A stretch of DNA of 38,488 nucleotides from Burkholderiales bacterium. Its GTDB lineage: Bacteria; Pseudomonadota; Gammaproteobacteria; Burkholderiales; Casimicrobiaceae. The stretch spans positions 1-38,488 of the forward strand of contig JADZDD010000019.1 of the NCBI GenBank assembly GCA_020851235.1. The letters are read 5' to 3'. The notes below the pieces were generated by a model, which saw only the letters and a program-made list of their open reading frames with translations, ran no database searches and was not told the DNA's origin. Below, in pieces: positions 26,525 through 34,550 of the stretch; within the stretch, counting starts at the first letter, position 1; every line of letters begins with the position of its first letter. The position numbers and the translations under genes are program-made.

Positions 26525-27304
26525 TCAGCGTTGCAGGCGCACGAGATCGAGCGCGACACCCCGGGCGATCGCCTCGCCGCGATTGAGCGCGCCCAGTTTG
26601 CGCACGATGTTGCCGATGTGGAAGTTGACGGTGCGCTCGGCGATGCCGCACTTCACGGCGATGTCGGCGCTCGTGAGGCCACGGGCGGCAAACGTGAGGC
26701 ACTCGCCCTCGCGCCGCGTCAACGTGGCCGGGATCGACGTCGTGACCGCTTGCCACCGCTCGCGCACGATCCCCTCGTGGAGCAGGCAGCCGATGAGGGC
26801 GAGATCCGCGAGTTCGCGACGAAGTCTCGCGCGGCGCAGCGCGTCGGGCTGCCTCGCCTGGCAATCCCAGGCGACGATCGCCCGCTCGCCGTGGGGCTGC
26901 TGCAGCGACATCGCCACCCCGCACGCGATGCCATTGGCCGTGGCTTCGGCTTCGAACGCGTGTGCAACGGGGTCGTCCGCGGGGGCGGCGTGGTGCCACG
27001 ACAGCGGGATCGACCGGTCGTGGGTGAGCATGATCCGTGGGTCCACGCGGTGGCCCACGTGGCTGCGGTACCACGCCTTCCACTGGGATCCCGCGGTCGT
27101 CCAGTGGTGCACAAGCTCGGCACCGACGGTGCCCGCACGCACGACGAGACACGAGAAGCCGTCGAAGCCGCAGCGTCGCGCGAAGCGGGTGCCGACTGCG
27201 ACGGCGCGCGCGTCGTCGTCGTCGGCGCCGAGGATCCGGGACAGCGCCTGCGCCATCCCCGTGACGTCGTCGCTGTCCAGGCGACCCAACGCATGGTCGT
27301 CCAT
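26525..27304 (-). CDS. LuxR-family quorum-sensing regulator (solo), copy 1
   Basis: 259 residues, the normal length of an AHL-responsive LuxR protein. The N-terminal autoinducer-binding domain keeps the pocket residues: W and Y of QWKAWY, D and P eight residues later in VDPRI, W of IPLSW, and the glycine in GIACGV. The C-terminal GerE helix-turn-helix starts at LTRREGECLTFAARGLTSADIA (in parts) and ends KLGALNRGEAIA. GGGGAGGA stands six to ten bases ahead of ATG 27304. No luxI-type synthase gene lies nearby, so it is a solo. A lux-box-like dyad sits 194 bases upstream, just after the stop of the second LuxR gene, suggesting that one of the pair controls this gene. Confidence 0.92.
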   Translation of the reverse strand: MDDHALGRLDSDDVTGMAQALSRILGADDDDARAVAVGTRFARRCGFDGFSCLVVRAGTVGAELVHHWTTAGSQWKAWYRSHVGHRVDPRIMLTHDRSIPLSWHHAAPADDPVAHAFEAEATANGIACGVAMSLQQPHGERAIVAWDCQARQPDALRRARLRRELADLALIGCLLHEGIVRERWQAVTTSIPATLTRREGECLTFAARGLTSADIAVKCGIAERTVNFHIGNIVRKLGALNRGEAIARGVALDLVRLQR

Positions 27305-27327
27305 CGCGCGTTTCCTCCCCTGGCCAC

Positions 27328-27350
27328 GTCGCCGGCCATGGCCGGGCGAC
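27328..27350. repeat. Strong hairpin just upstream of LuxR copy 1
   Basis: The 14-bp perfect palindrome CCGGCCATGGCCGG (27332-27345) is extended by GTCG and CGAC arms around one unpaired base. In the minus-strand mRNA it ends about 8 bases before the GGGGAGGA ribosome site, so folding could affect translation, or the palindrome may be a protein site. Confidence 0.55.
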
Positions 27351-27453
27351 GCTTTGCAGGCTAGGGGGATTCCCGAGGCCTGGCTACTGTGGAAGACGAG
27401 GAGGGCGCGCCGGTCGCGGGCTGGAGGAACGGGTGCAAGTCACCGGTCTAATG

Positions 27454-27468
27454 CCTTGTGCGACAAGG
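27454..27468. repeat. Short inverted repeat in the inter-luxR region
   Basis: CCTTGT and ACAAGG form 6-bp arms around a three-base spacer (GCG). It lies 29 bases from the lux-box-like dyad, on the side towards the LuxR copy 1 start. It could be a second regulator site or an RNA hairpin. Confidence 0.45.
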
Positions 27469-27497
27469 TGAACCGAGGCGGAAGCCGCGCCAGACCT

Positions 27498-27517
27498 TCC
27501 TGTATATAGCTACAGGT
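27498..27517 (-). promoter_or_regulatory. lux-box-like operator
   Basis: The 20-mer has CCTGTA and TACAGG arms, i.e. CTG-N10-CAG, and agrees with the Vibrio fischeri lux box (ACCTGTAGGATCGTACAGGT) at about 14 of 20 positions, including the full CCTGTA and TACAGGT arms. It begins three bases beyond the stop of LuxR copy 2 and 194 bases upstream of LuxR copy 1. No clear -10 follows. Confidence 0.7.
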
Positions 27518-27520
27518 AGG

Positions 27521-28303
27521 CTACAAAAGATTCCGCTGGACGGCGATGGCGATCGCTTCCTGGCGATTCGCCGCACCGAGCTTGCTGCGAACCCGATCGA
27601 AGTGGAACTGGACCGTCCGCGCGCGTATGTCGAGCTTCACGGCGATGTCGTCGGTGGTCATGCCGCGTGCGGCGAGCCGCACGCACTCGGTCTCCCGTCG
27701 CGACAGCGGCGTGCGGCGCGGCAGCGCGCACGTGCCGCGCTCGAGCGAGTCGCGCATGAAGAATTCGTGGAAGTAGTGGCCGAAGAGCACGAGGTCGGCG
27801 AGGTTCCTGCGGATCGCGTGCAGGCGTAGCGCGTCATTGCGCGCGGTGCGTGCGCTGAAGGCGATGAAGACGTGGCAGTCGTGGGCAGCGCGAAACATGT
27901 ACGACACGCCACTGCCGATCCCGTGCGCGAGCGCGTCGTCGAGGAAGGCGTTGCCGGCAATACCGGGGCCGCGCAGCGTCGTCTGATCCCAGACGAGCGG
28001 CAGCGTGCTTGCCCAGTTGGCTCGCAGCCGTGGGTCGACGGCGACGTACGCTTGGCGGTCGTAGCGCTCGACCCAGGTTCGCGGCAGCGTCGTATAGACG
28101 TACACGACGTCGTCGCGGTCGATCTCGGGCATCGCCGACGTGGCGTACGAGAAACTGTCGAAGCCGAAGTGGCCGGCAACCGCGGTGAGCGCCGCGTGCA
28201 GATCCTCGTCGTGAGTCGCGGCGGCGAGAAGCGGTGCCACGAAGGGCGGCAGGTAGACGTGATCGCCGACGTCCGGACGACCAGGAACGATGGGGTGGAG
28301 CAT
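27521..28303 (-). CDS. LuxR-family quorum-sensing regulator (solo), copy 2
   Basis: 260 residues. The autoinducer-binding domain again carries the full set of conserved pocket residues: W and Y in TWVERY, D and P in VAVDPRL, W in LPLVWDQ, and glycine in GIGSGVSYMF. The HTH domain runs from LSRRETECVRLAARGMTTDDIA (in parts) to KLGAANRQEAIAIAVQRNLL. GAGGAG six bases before ATG 28303 fixes the start against a longer open frame. Paired in tandem with copy 1 on the same strand but clearly diverged from it, so this is an old duplication or independent acquisition. The tryptophan at the first pocket position argues for acyl-homoserine lactones over the plant-derived signals sensed by OryR-type proteins. 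Confidence 0.92.
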   Translation of the reverse strand: MLHPIVPGRPDVGDHVYLPPFVAPLLAAATHDEDLHAALTAVAGHFGFDSFSYATSAMPEIDRDDVVYVYTTLPRTWVERYDRQAYVAVDPRLRANWASTLPLVWDQTTLRGPGIAGNAFLDDALAHGIGSGVSYMFRAAHDCHVFIAFSARTARNDALRLHAIRRNLADLVLFGHYFHEFFMRDSLERGTCALPRRTPLSRRETECVRLAARGMTTDDIAVKLDIRARTVQFHFDRVRSKLGAANRQEAIAIAVQRNLL

Positions 28304-28441
28304 GCGGTGCTCCTCGCAGACGCGGCATCGGGCGGGCGACGGCCAACGGGTCGCGCCCGACCGCGATTGGCATCGTAGCCCGTGCCGTCGCGGCACACCA
28401 TGGGGTGCAAGACGCGGCCGACCGACGGCGTCCGACGGCGC

Positions 28442-28873
28442 TCAGCGCGCCGGCGGCAGGCCCTGCACGACGGCTCCCGGGCCGATGCCTTTTTCGGCGA
28501 ACCACCCCTTCTTCATCTCGAGCGCGTAGCGTGCCGGGCCCTTGGACCAGTGCGTCGTCTCGGTCTGCGGCTGCATGTCCTCGACGTTGATGATCTTGCC
28601 GTCGCTGCCGATGAAGGCGATCGACAGCGGAATGAACGTGTTCTTCATCCAGAACGCGAGCGGCTCCGCGCGCTCGAAGACGAACAGCATGCCGTGGTCC
28701 GGTTGCAGGCTGAAGCGTTGCATGAGTCCGCGCGCGCGCTCGTCGGGTGTGGTGGCAACCTCGGCCGTGACCTTGTGCATGCCAATCGTCAACGTGATCT
28801 TGGGGAGCTCCGCCGCGGCAACGGGGAGCGCGAGGAGGAGCGCGTGGAGGACGAGCGTGGCGACGAACTTCAT
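28442..28873 (-). CDS. DUF192 family secreted protein
   Basis: 143 residues. Signal peptide MKFVATLVLHALLLALPVAAA, then the DUF192 core: VEVATTPDERARGLM-like segment (here VATTPDERARGLMQR), MLFVFERAEPLAFWMKNT, PLSIAFIGSDGKI and YALEMKKGWFAEKGI. The family is widespread, periplasmic or extracellular, and without an assigned activity. Its ATG overlaps the stop of the efflux gene (ATGA), so it is the last gene of the LysR-MFS-DUF192 operon. Confidence 0.9.
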   Translation of the reverse strand: MKFVATLVLHALLLALPVAAAELPKITLTIGMHKVTAEVATTPDERARGLMQRFSLQPDHGMLFVFERAEPLAFWMKNTFIPLSIAFIGSDGKIINVEDMQPQTETTHWSKGPARYALEMKKGWFAEKGIGPGAVVQGLPPAR

Positions 28874-30102
28874 GCGGAGATCTCCTGGCGCAGCCGAACG
28901 TGCCGGCGATAGACGAGCCACGATACGCTGCTCGCCGCGATGAACGCGAGCATCGCCCAGGCGAGGCCGGGGAGCGAGTGGGTCAGCAGGGGCGAGATCG
29001 AGCCGGCGACGACGGCGCCGAGCGCGAACTGCGCGAAACCTTGCAGCGATGCCGTCATGCCGCGCAGTGCCGGGAAGAGGTCGAGCATCGTCAGCGTGAT
29101 GCTCGGCATGGCGAGCGCCCAGCCCAGCGTGCACACGAGGATCGGCGCGATGTTCCACAGCACCCCGGGCGGAAGGAAGTGGCAGATGGCGACGTTGAGC
29201 AGTGCGCCGCCCGCCATGATCCCCAGGCCGATGTTCACCGTGCGCTGCGTCGACAGGCGACCGGCGATGCGCCCGGAGACGAATGCGCCCCCCATGATCC
29301 CGGAGATCATCGGGATGAAGAGCCAGCCGAAGCCCAGGGTCGACACTCCGAGAAGGCCGGACAGGAAGTAGGGCGCCGATGCGATGTAGAGAAACCAGCC
29401 GCAGAAGGACAGCGAGGTGACGAGGGCGAGGAAGAGGAACGCGGGACGCCCGAGCACCGTGCGGTAGCTTCGCCACAGTGCGGCGGGATGCAGTGGCTGG
29501 CGCATCGCGACGGGCAGCGTCTCGGGCAGGTGGCGGGCGCAGACAACCAGCATCGTGAGCGTATACGCGAAGAGGAACCAGAATACCGAGCGCCAGCCCA
29601 GGATGTTGAGGAGGATGCCGCCGAGGATCGGAGCGACTGCCGGGCCGATGCCGAAGACGAGCGTCACGTGCGACATCATCCGCTGTGCCTCGGCGCCCTG
29701 GAAGCGATCGCGAATGATCGCGCGGCCGACGACGACACCACCACCGGCCGAGATGCCTTGCAGCACGCGCGCAAGCCACAGCGACTCGATGTTGCCGGCA
29801 ATCGCGCAGCCCAGCGTGCCGAGGGCGAAGATGCCGAGCCCGCCCAGGACGACCGGTCGACGGCCGAGCGCATCGGCGAGCGCGCCGTGCCAGAGCATCA
29901 TGACGGCGTACGCGATCATGTACGCCGACAGCGTCTGTTGCATCGCGATCGGCGCGACGCCGAACTCGGTCTGGATCGCGCCGAAGGCGGGCAGGTACAT
30001 GTCGACCGCGAACGGTCCCAGCATCGCGAGCGACGCGAGCAGCGCCGCGAACGTCCACGTCCGGCGCTGACCGGCCCGCACCGCGGCGCGGGTCGGCGTC
30101 AC
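28870..30102 (-). CDS. Bcr/CflA-family multidrug efflux MFS transporter
   Basis: 410 residues with about twelve membrane segments. Family marks: PFAVDMYLPAFGAIQTEFGV (in parts) in helix 1, MLWHGALADALGRRPVVL (MFS motif A), LQGISAGGGVVVGRAIIRD and GPAVAPILGGIL (motif C region). A drug/proton antiporter of the inner membrane; the true substrate is unknown. GTG start at 30102 overlaps the LysR stop (GTGA), and its own stop overlaps the DUF192 start, a tightly coupled three-gene unit. Expression is probably tied to the LysR protein at the head of the operon. Confidence 0.9.
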   Translation of the reverse strand: MTPTRAAVRAGQRRTWTFAALLASLAMLGPFAVDMYLPAFGAIQTEFGVAPIAMQQTLSAYMIAYAVMMLWHGALADALGRRPVVLGGLGIFALGTLGCAIAGNIESLWLARVLQGISAGGGVVVGRAIIRDRFQGAEAQRMMSHVTLVFGIGPAVAPILGGILLNILGWRSVFWFLFAYTLTMLVVCARHLPETLPVAMRQPLHPAALWRSYRTVLGRPAFLFLALVTSLSFCGWFLYIASAPYFLSGLLGVSTLGFGWLFIPMISGIMGGAFVSGRIAGRLSTQRTVNIGLGIMAGGALLNVAICHFLPPGVLWNIAPILVCTLGWALAMPSITLTMLDLFPALRGMTASLQGFAQFALGAVVAGSISPLLTHSLPGLAWAMLAFIAASSVSWLVYRRHVRLRQEISA

Positions 30103-31031
30103 GGGCGCGCGCGTTCCGCGAGGGCAGCGTCGATGGCGGCGCGATCGTAGCGCGGCGCAAACAGGGCGATGAACGCGTACACGAAGCCCCGCTGGAAGAC
30201 CCCGCGCCGCAACCCGAGCCGCGTCGTCGACGGCGCGAACAGGTGACTCGCGTCGAAGGCGTCGAACTGCGCATCGCGTTCCGGATCGTAGGCCATCGTC
30301 GCGATGATGCCGATGCCCATGCCGAGTTCGACGTAGGTCTTGATCACGTCGGAGTCGAGCGCGGTGAGGATGACGTTCGGCTCGAGGCCGCGCGCCGCGA
30401 AGGCGGCGTTGATCGCCGTGCGCCCGGTGAAGCTGAAGTCGTAGGTCACGATCGGGAACTTCGCGAGCGCCTCGAGCGTGAGCGGCTGCATCGTGCGCAG
30501 CGGGTGCCGCTTGGGGGCGATGACGACCCGATTCCAGTCGTAGCAAGGCAGCGCGACGAGCTCGGGAAAGTCGGCGAGCGCTTCCGTCGCGATACCCAGA
30601 TCCACTTCGCCGCGCGCGGTGCGTTCGGCCACCTGCATCGGATTGCCCTGGTGCAGCTCGACGCGAACCTTCGGATAGCGCGTGGCGAATGCGCGCAGCA
30701 CCTTGGGCAGCACGTAGCGCGCCTGCGTGTGCGTGGTTGCGATCGACAGCGTTCCGCTGTCCTCGGCGCGGAACTCGTCGGCGACGCGCTTCATGTTGCG
30801 CAGTTCGCGCAGTGCGCGGCGGGCCGTGGCGATGACGACCTCGCCCGCCGGCGTGAGCGCCGTGAGTCGCTTTCCCTGGCGCACGAAGATCGCGAGGCCG
30901 AGCTCGTCCTCGAGCTGGCGCACCTGCTTGCTGATGCCGGGTTGCGACGTGAAGAGCGCTTGCGCGGCGTCGGAGACGTTGAGTCCGTGCTCGACGATCG
31001 CGACGAGGTAGCGCAACTGCTGGAGATTCAC
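30099..31031 (-). CDS. LysR-family regulator, CysB/Cbl type
   Basis: 310 residues. The HTH is MNLQQLRYLVAIVEHGLNVSDAAQALFTSQPGISKQVRQLEDELG (in parts), whose LNVSDAAQALFTSQPGISKQ is characteristic of the CysB/Cbl branch. The effector domain has TTHTQARYVLPKVL, QGNPMQVAERTARGEVDLGIATEAL (in parts) and the YDFSFTGR sulfate/acetylserine-loop region. CysB and Cbl activate sulfate assimilation and sulfonate use in response to sulfur status. It lies ahead of a drug-efflux gene with overlapping ends, which is not the usual cys setting. Divergent from the yciO-like gene. Confidence 0.92.
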   Translation of the reverse strand: MNLQQLRYLVAIVEHGLNVSDAAQALFTSQPGISKQVRQLEDELGLAIFVRQGKRLTALTPAGEVVIATARRALRELRNMKRVADEFRAEDSGTLSIATTHTQARYVLPKVLRAFATRYPKVRVELHQGNPMQVAERTARGEVDLGIATEALADFPELVALPCYDWNRVVIAPKRHPLRTMQPLTLEALAKFPIVTYDFSFTGRTAINAAFAARGLEPNVILTALDSDVIKTYVELGMGIGIIATMAYDPERDAQFDAFDASHLFAPSTTRLGLRRGVFQRGFVYAFIALFAPRYDRAAIDAALAERARP

Positions 31032-31066
31032 GAAGGCTTATAACCGGCGGCCGGATCCATGCGAAG

Positions 31067-31072
31067 ATTATA
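31067..31072 (-). promoter_or_regulatory. Perfect -10 hexamer upstream of the CysB-type gene
   Basis: TATAAT is read on the minus strand 36 bases upstream of the LysR start, inside an A/T patch (31067-31076) that stands out from the G/C-rich surroundings. The -35 is poor, consistent with an activated promoter. The same patch reads TATATT on the plus strand and may also serve the yciO-like gene. Confidence 0.45.
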
Positions 31073-31100
31073 TATTCGGGAGGTCGATGCGGCCCTCGCC

Positions 31101-31763
31101 ATGGCGCAGTACTTCACCGTTCATCCTGTCAATCCGCAGCCGCGCCTCATCGCCCAGGCTGCAGACATCCTGCGCGACGGTGGTGTCGTTGCGTATCCGA
31201 CCGACTCGAGCTATGCGCTCGGCTGCCGGCTGGGTGACCTTGCAGCGGCGACGCGGATCCGCACGATCCGCGGCTTGCACGGTCGCCACTTCCTGACGCT
31301 TTCCTGTCCGGATCTCGCCAGCGCGGCGCGCTTCGTGCGTCTTGCCAACTGGCAGTTTCGTCTGGTGCGGCAAGGGATGCCCGGACCTTTCACCTTCCTG
31401 CTGCCGGCTTCGAGCGAGGTGCCGCGCCGCCTGCTCACCGATCGGCGCCGCACGCTCGGGATCCGCGCCCCGGAGCACCCCGTGGTGCGCGCGCTCCTGG
31501 GCGCGCTGGGCGAGCCCATTCTCTCGTCGACGCTCATCCTGCCCGGCGAGACGGTGCCGCTCAACGATCCGCAACGGATCCACGAGCGTCTGGAGCACGC
31601 CGTCGACCTCGTCATCGACGCGGGGCCGTGCGCCGACGTGCCGACGACGGTCATCGATCTCACGCGCGAGCCGCCGACGCTCGTGCGCCGCGGTGGCGGC
31701 GACCCGCGCCGGCTCGGGCTCGAGCTTGCCGCGCCCGAGCCACCGGTCGCAGCGCCAACTTGA
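31101..31763 (+). CDS. YciO-type Sua5/TsaC-family protein
   Basis: 220 residues. The YrdC/Sua5 fold, YciO branch: GGVVAYPTDSSYALGC, then LTLSCPDLASAARF, PGPFTFLLPASSEVPRRLL (in parts), RTLGIRAPEHPV, LGALGEPILSSTLILPG and VDLVIDAGPC. True TsaC/Sua5 makes threonylcarbamoyl-AMP for tRNA t6A; YciO is a paralogue whose role is less certain. ATG 31101 chosen by alignment of the conserved N terminus (QYFTVHPVNPQ); an in-frame ATG at 31059 exists. First gene of the plus-strand housekeeping run; 16 bases before the M50 peptidase gene. Confidence 0.87.
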   Translation: MAQYFTVHPVNPQPRLIAQAADILRDGGVVAYPTDSSYALGCRLGDLAAATRIRTIRGLHGRHFLTLSCPDLASAARFVRLANWQFRLVRQGMPGPFTFLLPASSEVPRRLLTDRRRTLGIRAPEHPVVRALLGALGEPILSSTLILPGETVPLNDPQRIHERLEHAVDLVIDAGPCADVPTTVIDLTREPPTLVRRGGGDPRRLGLELAAPEPPVAAPT

Positions 31764-31779
31764 GGTAGAATGGCGCTCG

Positions 31780-32421
31780 ATGGAGTCCGCGCCCGCGACC
31801 GCAGTACTCGCGATCGTGCCGGTGGTCCTGGCGATCGTTCTCCACGAAGCAGCGCACGGGTACGTCGCGCGTTTGTTCGGCGATGAGACGGCGTGGCAGC
31901 TCGGGCGGGTCACGCTGAATCCGCTCAAGCACATCGACCTCATTGGCACTCTCGTCGTCCCCGGCCTCTTGCTCGTGACCGGAGCACCCTACCTGTTTGG
32001 CTGGGCGAAGCCGGTACCGGTGAACTTTGCCAATTTGCGGCACCCCAAGCGCGACATGATCTGGGTCGCTGCGGCGGGGCCGGGTGCCAACTTCGCGATG
32101 GCGCTGTTGTGGATGCTCCTGGCGGAGGCGGCGACGCCGGGCGGGCCGTGGGCCAGCGAGGGCTTGTTCGTGATGGCGCGCATCGGCGTGTCGATCAACC
32201 TCGTGCTGATGGTGTTGAACTTGCTTCCGATCCCGCCGTTGGATGGCGGGCGCATCGCCGTGGGACTGTTGCCGGAACGCGCCGCGAGCGTGCTCGCCCG
32301 CATCGAGCCCTTCGGTTTCGTCGTGATCGTGACGCTGTTGGTCACGGGTCTCCTGAGCGACCTCATGCGGCCGCTCTTGCGGACTGCAACATCCTTGCTG
32401 TACGCGATCGTCGGCTCGTGA
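31780..32421 (+). CDS. Site-2 protease family (M50) membrane metallopeptidase
   Basis: 213 residues, short M50 form without PDZ domain. The zinc motif HEAAH (HExxH) lies in the first membrane segment, with the third ligand in LNLLPIPPLDGGRI (N-x-x-P-x-x-x-L-D-G). Further segments are LIGTLVVPGLLLV and FVVIVTLLVTGLL. Cleaves within membranes; the target is unknown. Commonly placed between the yciO-like gene and trpS in betaproteobacteria. Confidence 0.9.
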   Translation: MESAPATAVLAIVPVVLAIVLHEAAHGYVARLFGDETAWQLGRVTLNPLKHIDLIGTLVVPGLLLVTGAPYLFGWAKPVPVNFANLRHPKRDMIWVAAAGPGANFAMALLWMLLAEAATPGGPWASEGLFVMARIGVSINLVLMVLNLLPIPPLDGGRIAVGLLPERAASVLARIEPFGFVVIVTLLVTGLLSDLMRPLLRTATSLLYAIVGS

Positions 32422-32482
32422 CGGAGCGCCTTGGGCGCCATCGAAGCCGGCGCGATTAGAGAATCACTCGCCACCACCACAC

Positions 32483-33685
32483 ATGTTCGCTGACCGCGTG
32501 TTGTCGGGCATGCGTCCCACCGGGCGCATGCACATCGGCCATTACCATGGCGCGCTGAAAAACTGGGTGCGTTTGCAGCACGAGTACGAATGCCTGTACT
32601 TCGCCGCCGACTGGCATGCGCTGACGACGCACTACGAGACCCCCGAGGACATCGCGGCGATGACCTGGGAGATGATCATCGACTGGCTCGCGGCGGGCAT
32701 CGATCCGGCGCGCGCGACGCTGTTCGTGCAGTCGCGGGTGCTGGAGCACGCCGAGCTCACGCTCCTGCTCGGCATGGTGACCCCCGTGGCCTGGCTCGAG
32801 CGTGTGCCGACGTACAAGGATCAGCAACAAAAGCTCGCCGATCGCGACCTCACCAATTTCGGCTTCCTTGGCTATCCGGTGATGATGTCGGCGGACATCC
32901 TCGTCTACCGCGCGAACATGGTGCCGGTGGGCGAGGACCAGCTCGCGCACATCGAGATCACGCGCGAGCTCGCGCGCCGCTTCAATCACATCTACGGTCG
33001 GGAGCCCGGGTTCGAGGAGAAGGCGCAGGCCGCCTTGAAGAAGCTCGGCGGCAAGCTTGCCGGCCGCTACGAGACGCTGCGTGCCGCGTATCAGGAGAAG
33101 GGCGACGCTGCGGCGCTGACCGACGCGCGCGACCTGCTCGCCGCGGCATCGTCGTTGGGCGCAGCCGATCGCGAGCGACTCGCCGGGTACCTCGAGGGTA
33201 CCCGCCGCACCATTCTGCCGGAGCCGAGCGGACTGCTCACGGAGAACGCCAAGGTCCCGGGGCTCGACGGGCGCAAGATGTCGAAGTCGTACGGCAATGC
33301 GGTGCTGATGCGCGAGGAGCCGGCGGAGGTGACCCGCAAGATCCGCACGATGCAGACCGATCCGGCGCGCGTTCGGCGAACCGATCCGGGCGATCCGGAG
33401 AAGTGCCCCGTCTGGCCGCTGCACAAGATCTATTCGAGCGAAGCGACTCGGCAGTGGGTGGTCCAAGGCTGCACCACCGCCGGCATCGGCTGCCTCGAAT
33501 GCAAGCAGCCGGTGATCGACGCCATCATCGCCGAGCAGAAGCCGATCATCGAGCGGGCGCAAAAATACGTGGACGATCCGAAACTCGTGCACGCGATCGT
33601 GGCCGATGGCTGCGATCGTGCCCGCGCGCTCGCGCAGCAGACGCTGCGCGACGTGCGCGCGGCCATGGGCCTTGCCTACGACTAG
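32483..33685 (+). CDS. trpS: Tryptophanyl-tRNA synthetase with four-cysteine motif
   Basis: 400 residues. Class I synthetase that charges tRNA-Trp: HIGH box in TGRMHIGHYHGAL, KMSKS in LDGRKMSKSYGN, and AADWHALTTHY, GYPVMMSADILVYRA, VGEDQLAHIEITRELA between. It is longer than the ~330-residue E. coli enzyme because of an insertion before KMSKS (around residues 180-245) and because it carries C-x21-C-x6-C-x2-C in the C-terminal domain (first Cys in EKCPVWPLHK, last three in GCTTAGIGCLECK). This closely resembles the [4Fe-4S] site described in Thermotoga maritima TrpRS. ATG 32483. Confidence 0.96.
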   Translation: MFADRVLSGMRPTGRMHIGHYHGALKNWVRLQHEYECLYFAADWHALTTHYETPEDIAAMTWEMIIDWLAAGIDPARATLFVQSRVLEHAELTLLLGMVTPVAWLERVPTYKDQQQKLADRDLTNFGFLGYPVMMSADILVYRANMVPVGEDQLAHIEITRELARRFNHIYGREPGFEEKAQAALKKLGGKLAGRYETLRAAYQEKGDAAALTDARDLLAAASSLGAADRERLAGYLEGTRRTILPEPSGLLTENAKVPGLDGRKMSKSYGNAVLMREEPAEVTRKIRTMQTDPARVRRTDPGDPEKCPVWPLHKIYSSEATRQWVVQGCTTAGIGCLECKQPVIDAIIAEQKPIIERAQKYVDDPKLVHAIVADGCDRARALAQQTLRDVRAAMGLAYD

Positions 33686-33697
33686 CCGGTCGACGCC

Positions 33698-34546
33698 ATG
33701 AGTGACGCCGCCCTCGACCTGACGCATCCGTCGCCGGATCCGAAGCCCATCGCGCGGGTCTACGGCGCAGCGGTCACCGAGCTGCCGCAGGATCTGTACA
33801 TCCCGCCCGAGGCCCTCGAGGTCTTCCTCGAGTCCTTCGAGGGGCCGCTCGACCTCCTGCTCTATCTCATCCGCCGGCAGAACATCAACGTCCTCGACAT
33901 CCCGATGGCCGAGTTGACCCGCCAGTACCTGGGCTACGTCGAGATGATGCGGCGCACGCAGCTCGAACTCGCAGCCGAGTACCTGCTGATGGCGGCGGTG
34001 CTGATCGAGATCAAGTCGCGACTGCTGCTGCCCAAGCCGCCGGCGCCGCCGGGGCAGGAACCCGAAGATCCGCGCGCGGAGCTCGTGCGTCGTCTCCTCG
34101 AGTACGAGCGCATGAAGCAGGCGGCACGCGAGATCGACGCGCATCCGCTCGCACAGCGCGATTTCGCACTGGTGCGCGTGTGGTTCGACCACGTCGCGAC
34201 GCAGCGACTGCCCGACGTGCACCCGGACGACCTCAAGGCCGCCTGGGCGGGCCTCGTTGCTCGCGCCAAGGTCAACCGGCGCCATCTCGTGACGCGCGAG
34301 CAGCTCTCGGTGCGCAGCGAGATGAGCCGGGTATTGAAGCGCCTCGAGCGCGGCGCGTACACCGAGTTCACGGCGCTCTTCGCCGAGCACGCCGACGTCG
34401 CGCATCTGGTCGTCACGTTCCTCGCCTTGCTCGAACTCGCGCGCGAGAGGCTCGTCACGATCGCGCAGACCGCGGCGTTCGCGCCGATCCACGTGACGCT
34501 CGCGGGCACGCCGGAATTCACCCTCGATGCGGACGTCGCCGACTGA
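33698..34546 (+). CDS. scpA: Segregation and condensation protein A
   Basis: 282 residues. The kleisin subunit of the bacterial SMC-ScpAB condensin. [27 protein letters not shown] (in parts) is the family N-terminal signature, followed by [18 protein letters not shown]. The C-terminal winged helix that binds the SMC head is around [20 protein letters not shown] (in parts). An extra ~30 residues precede the usual start; Met 33698 is the only good ATG. Followed at once by scpB. Confidence 0.94.
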   Translation: MSDAALDLTHPSPDPKPIARVYGAAVTELPQDLYIPPEALEVFLESFEGPLDLLLYLIRRQNINVLDIPMAELTRQYLGYVEMMRRTQLELAAEYLLMAAVLIEIKSRLLLPKPPAPPGQEPEDPRAELVRRLLEYERMKQAAREIDAHPLAQRDFALVRVWFDHVATQRLPDVHPDDLKAAWAGLVARAKVNRRHLVTREQLSVRSEMSRVLKRLERGAYTEFTALFAEHADVAHLVVTFLALLELARERLVTIAQTAAFAPIHVTLAGTPEFTLDADVAD

Positions 34547-34550
34547 CGCC

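Noticed and set aside
27380-27495. Possible riboswitch or group II intron piece upstream of LuxR copy 1
   Set aside because: It has a few suggestive short stems and a GTGCGAC string, but I could not match any known riboswitch core or intron domain.
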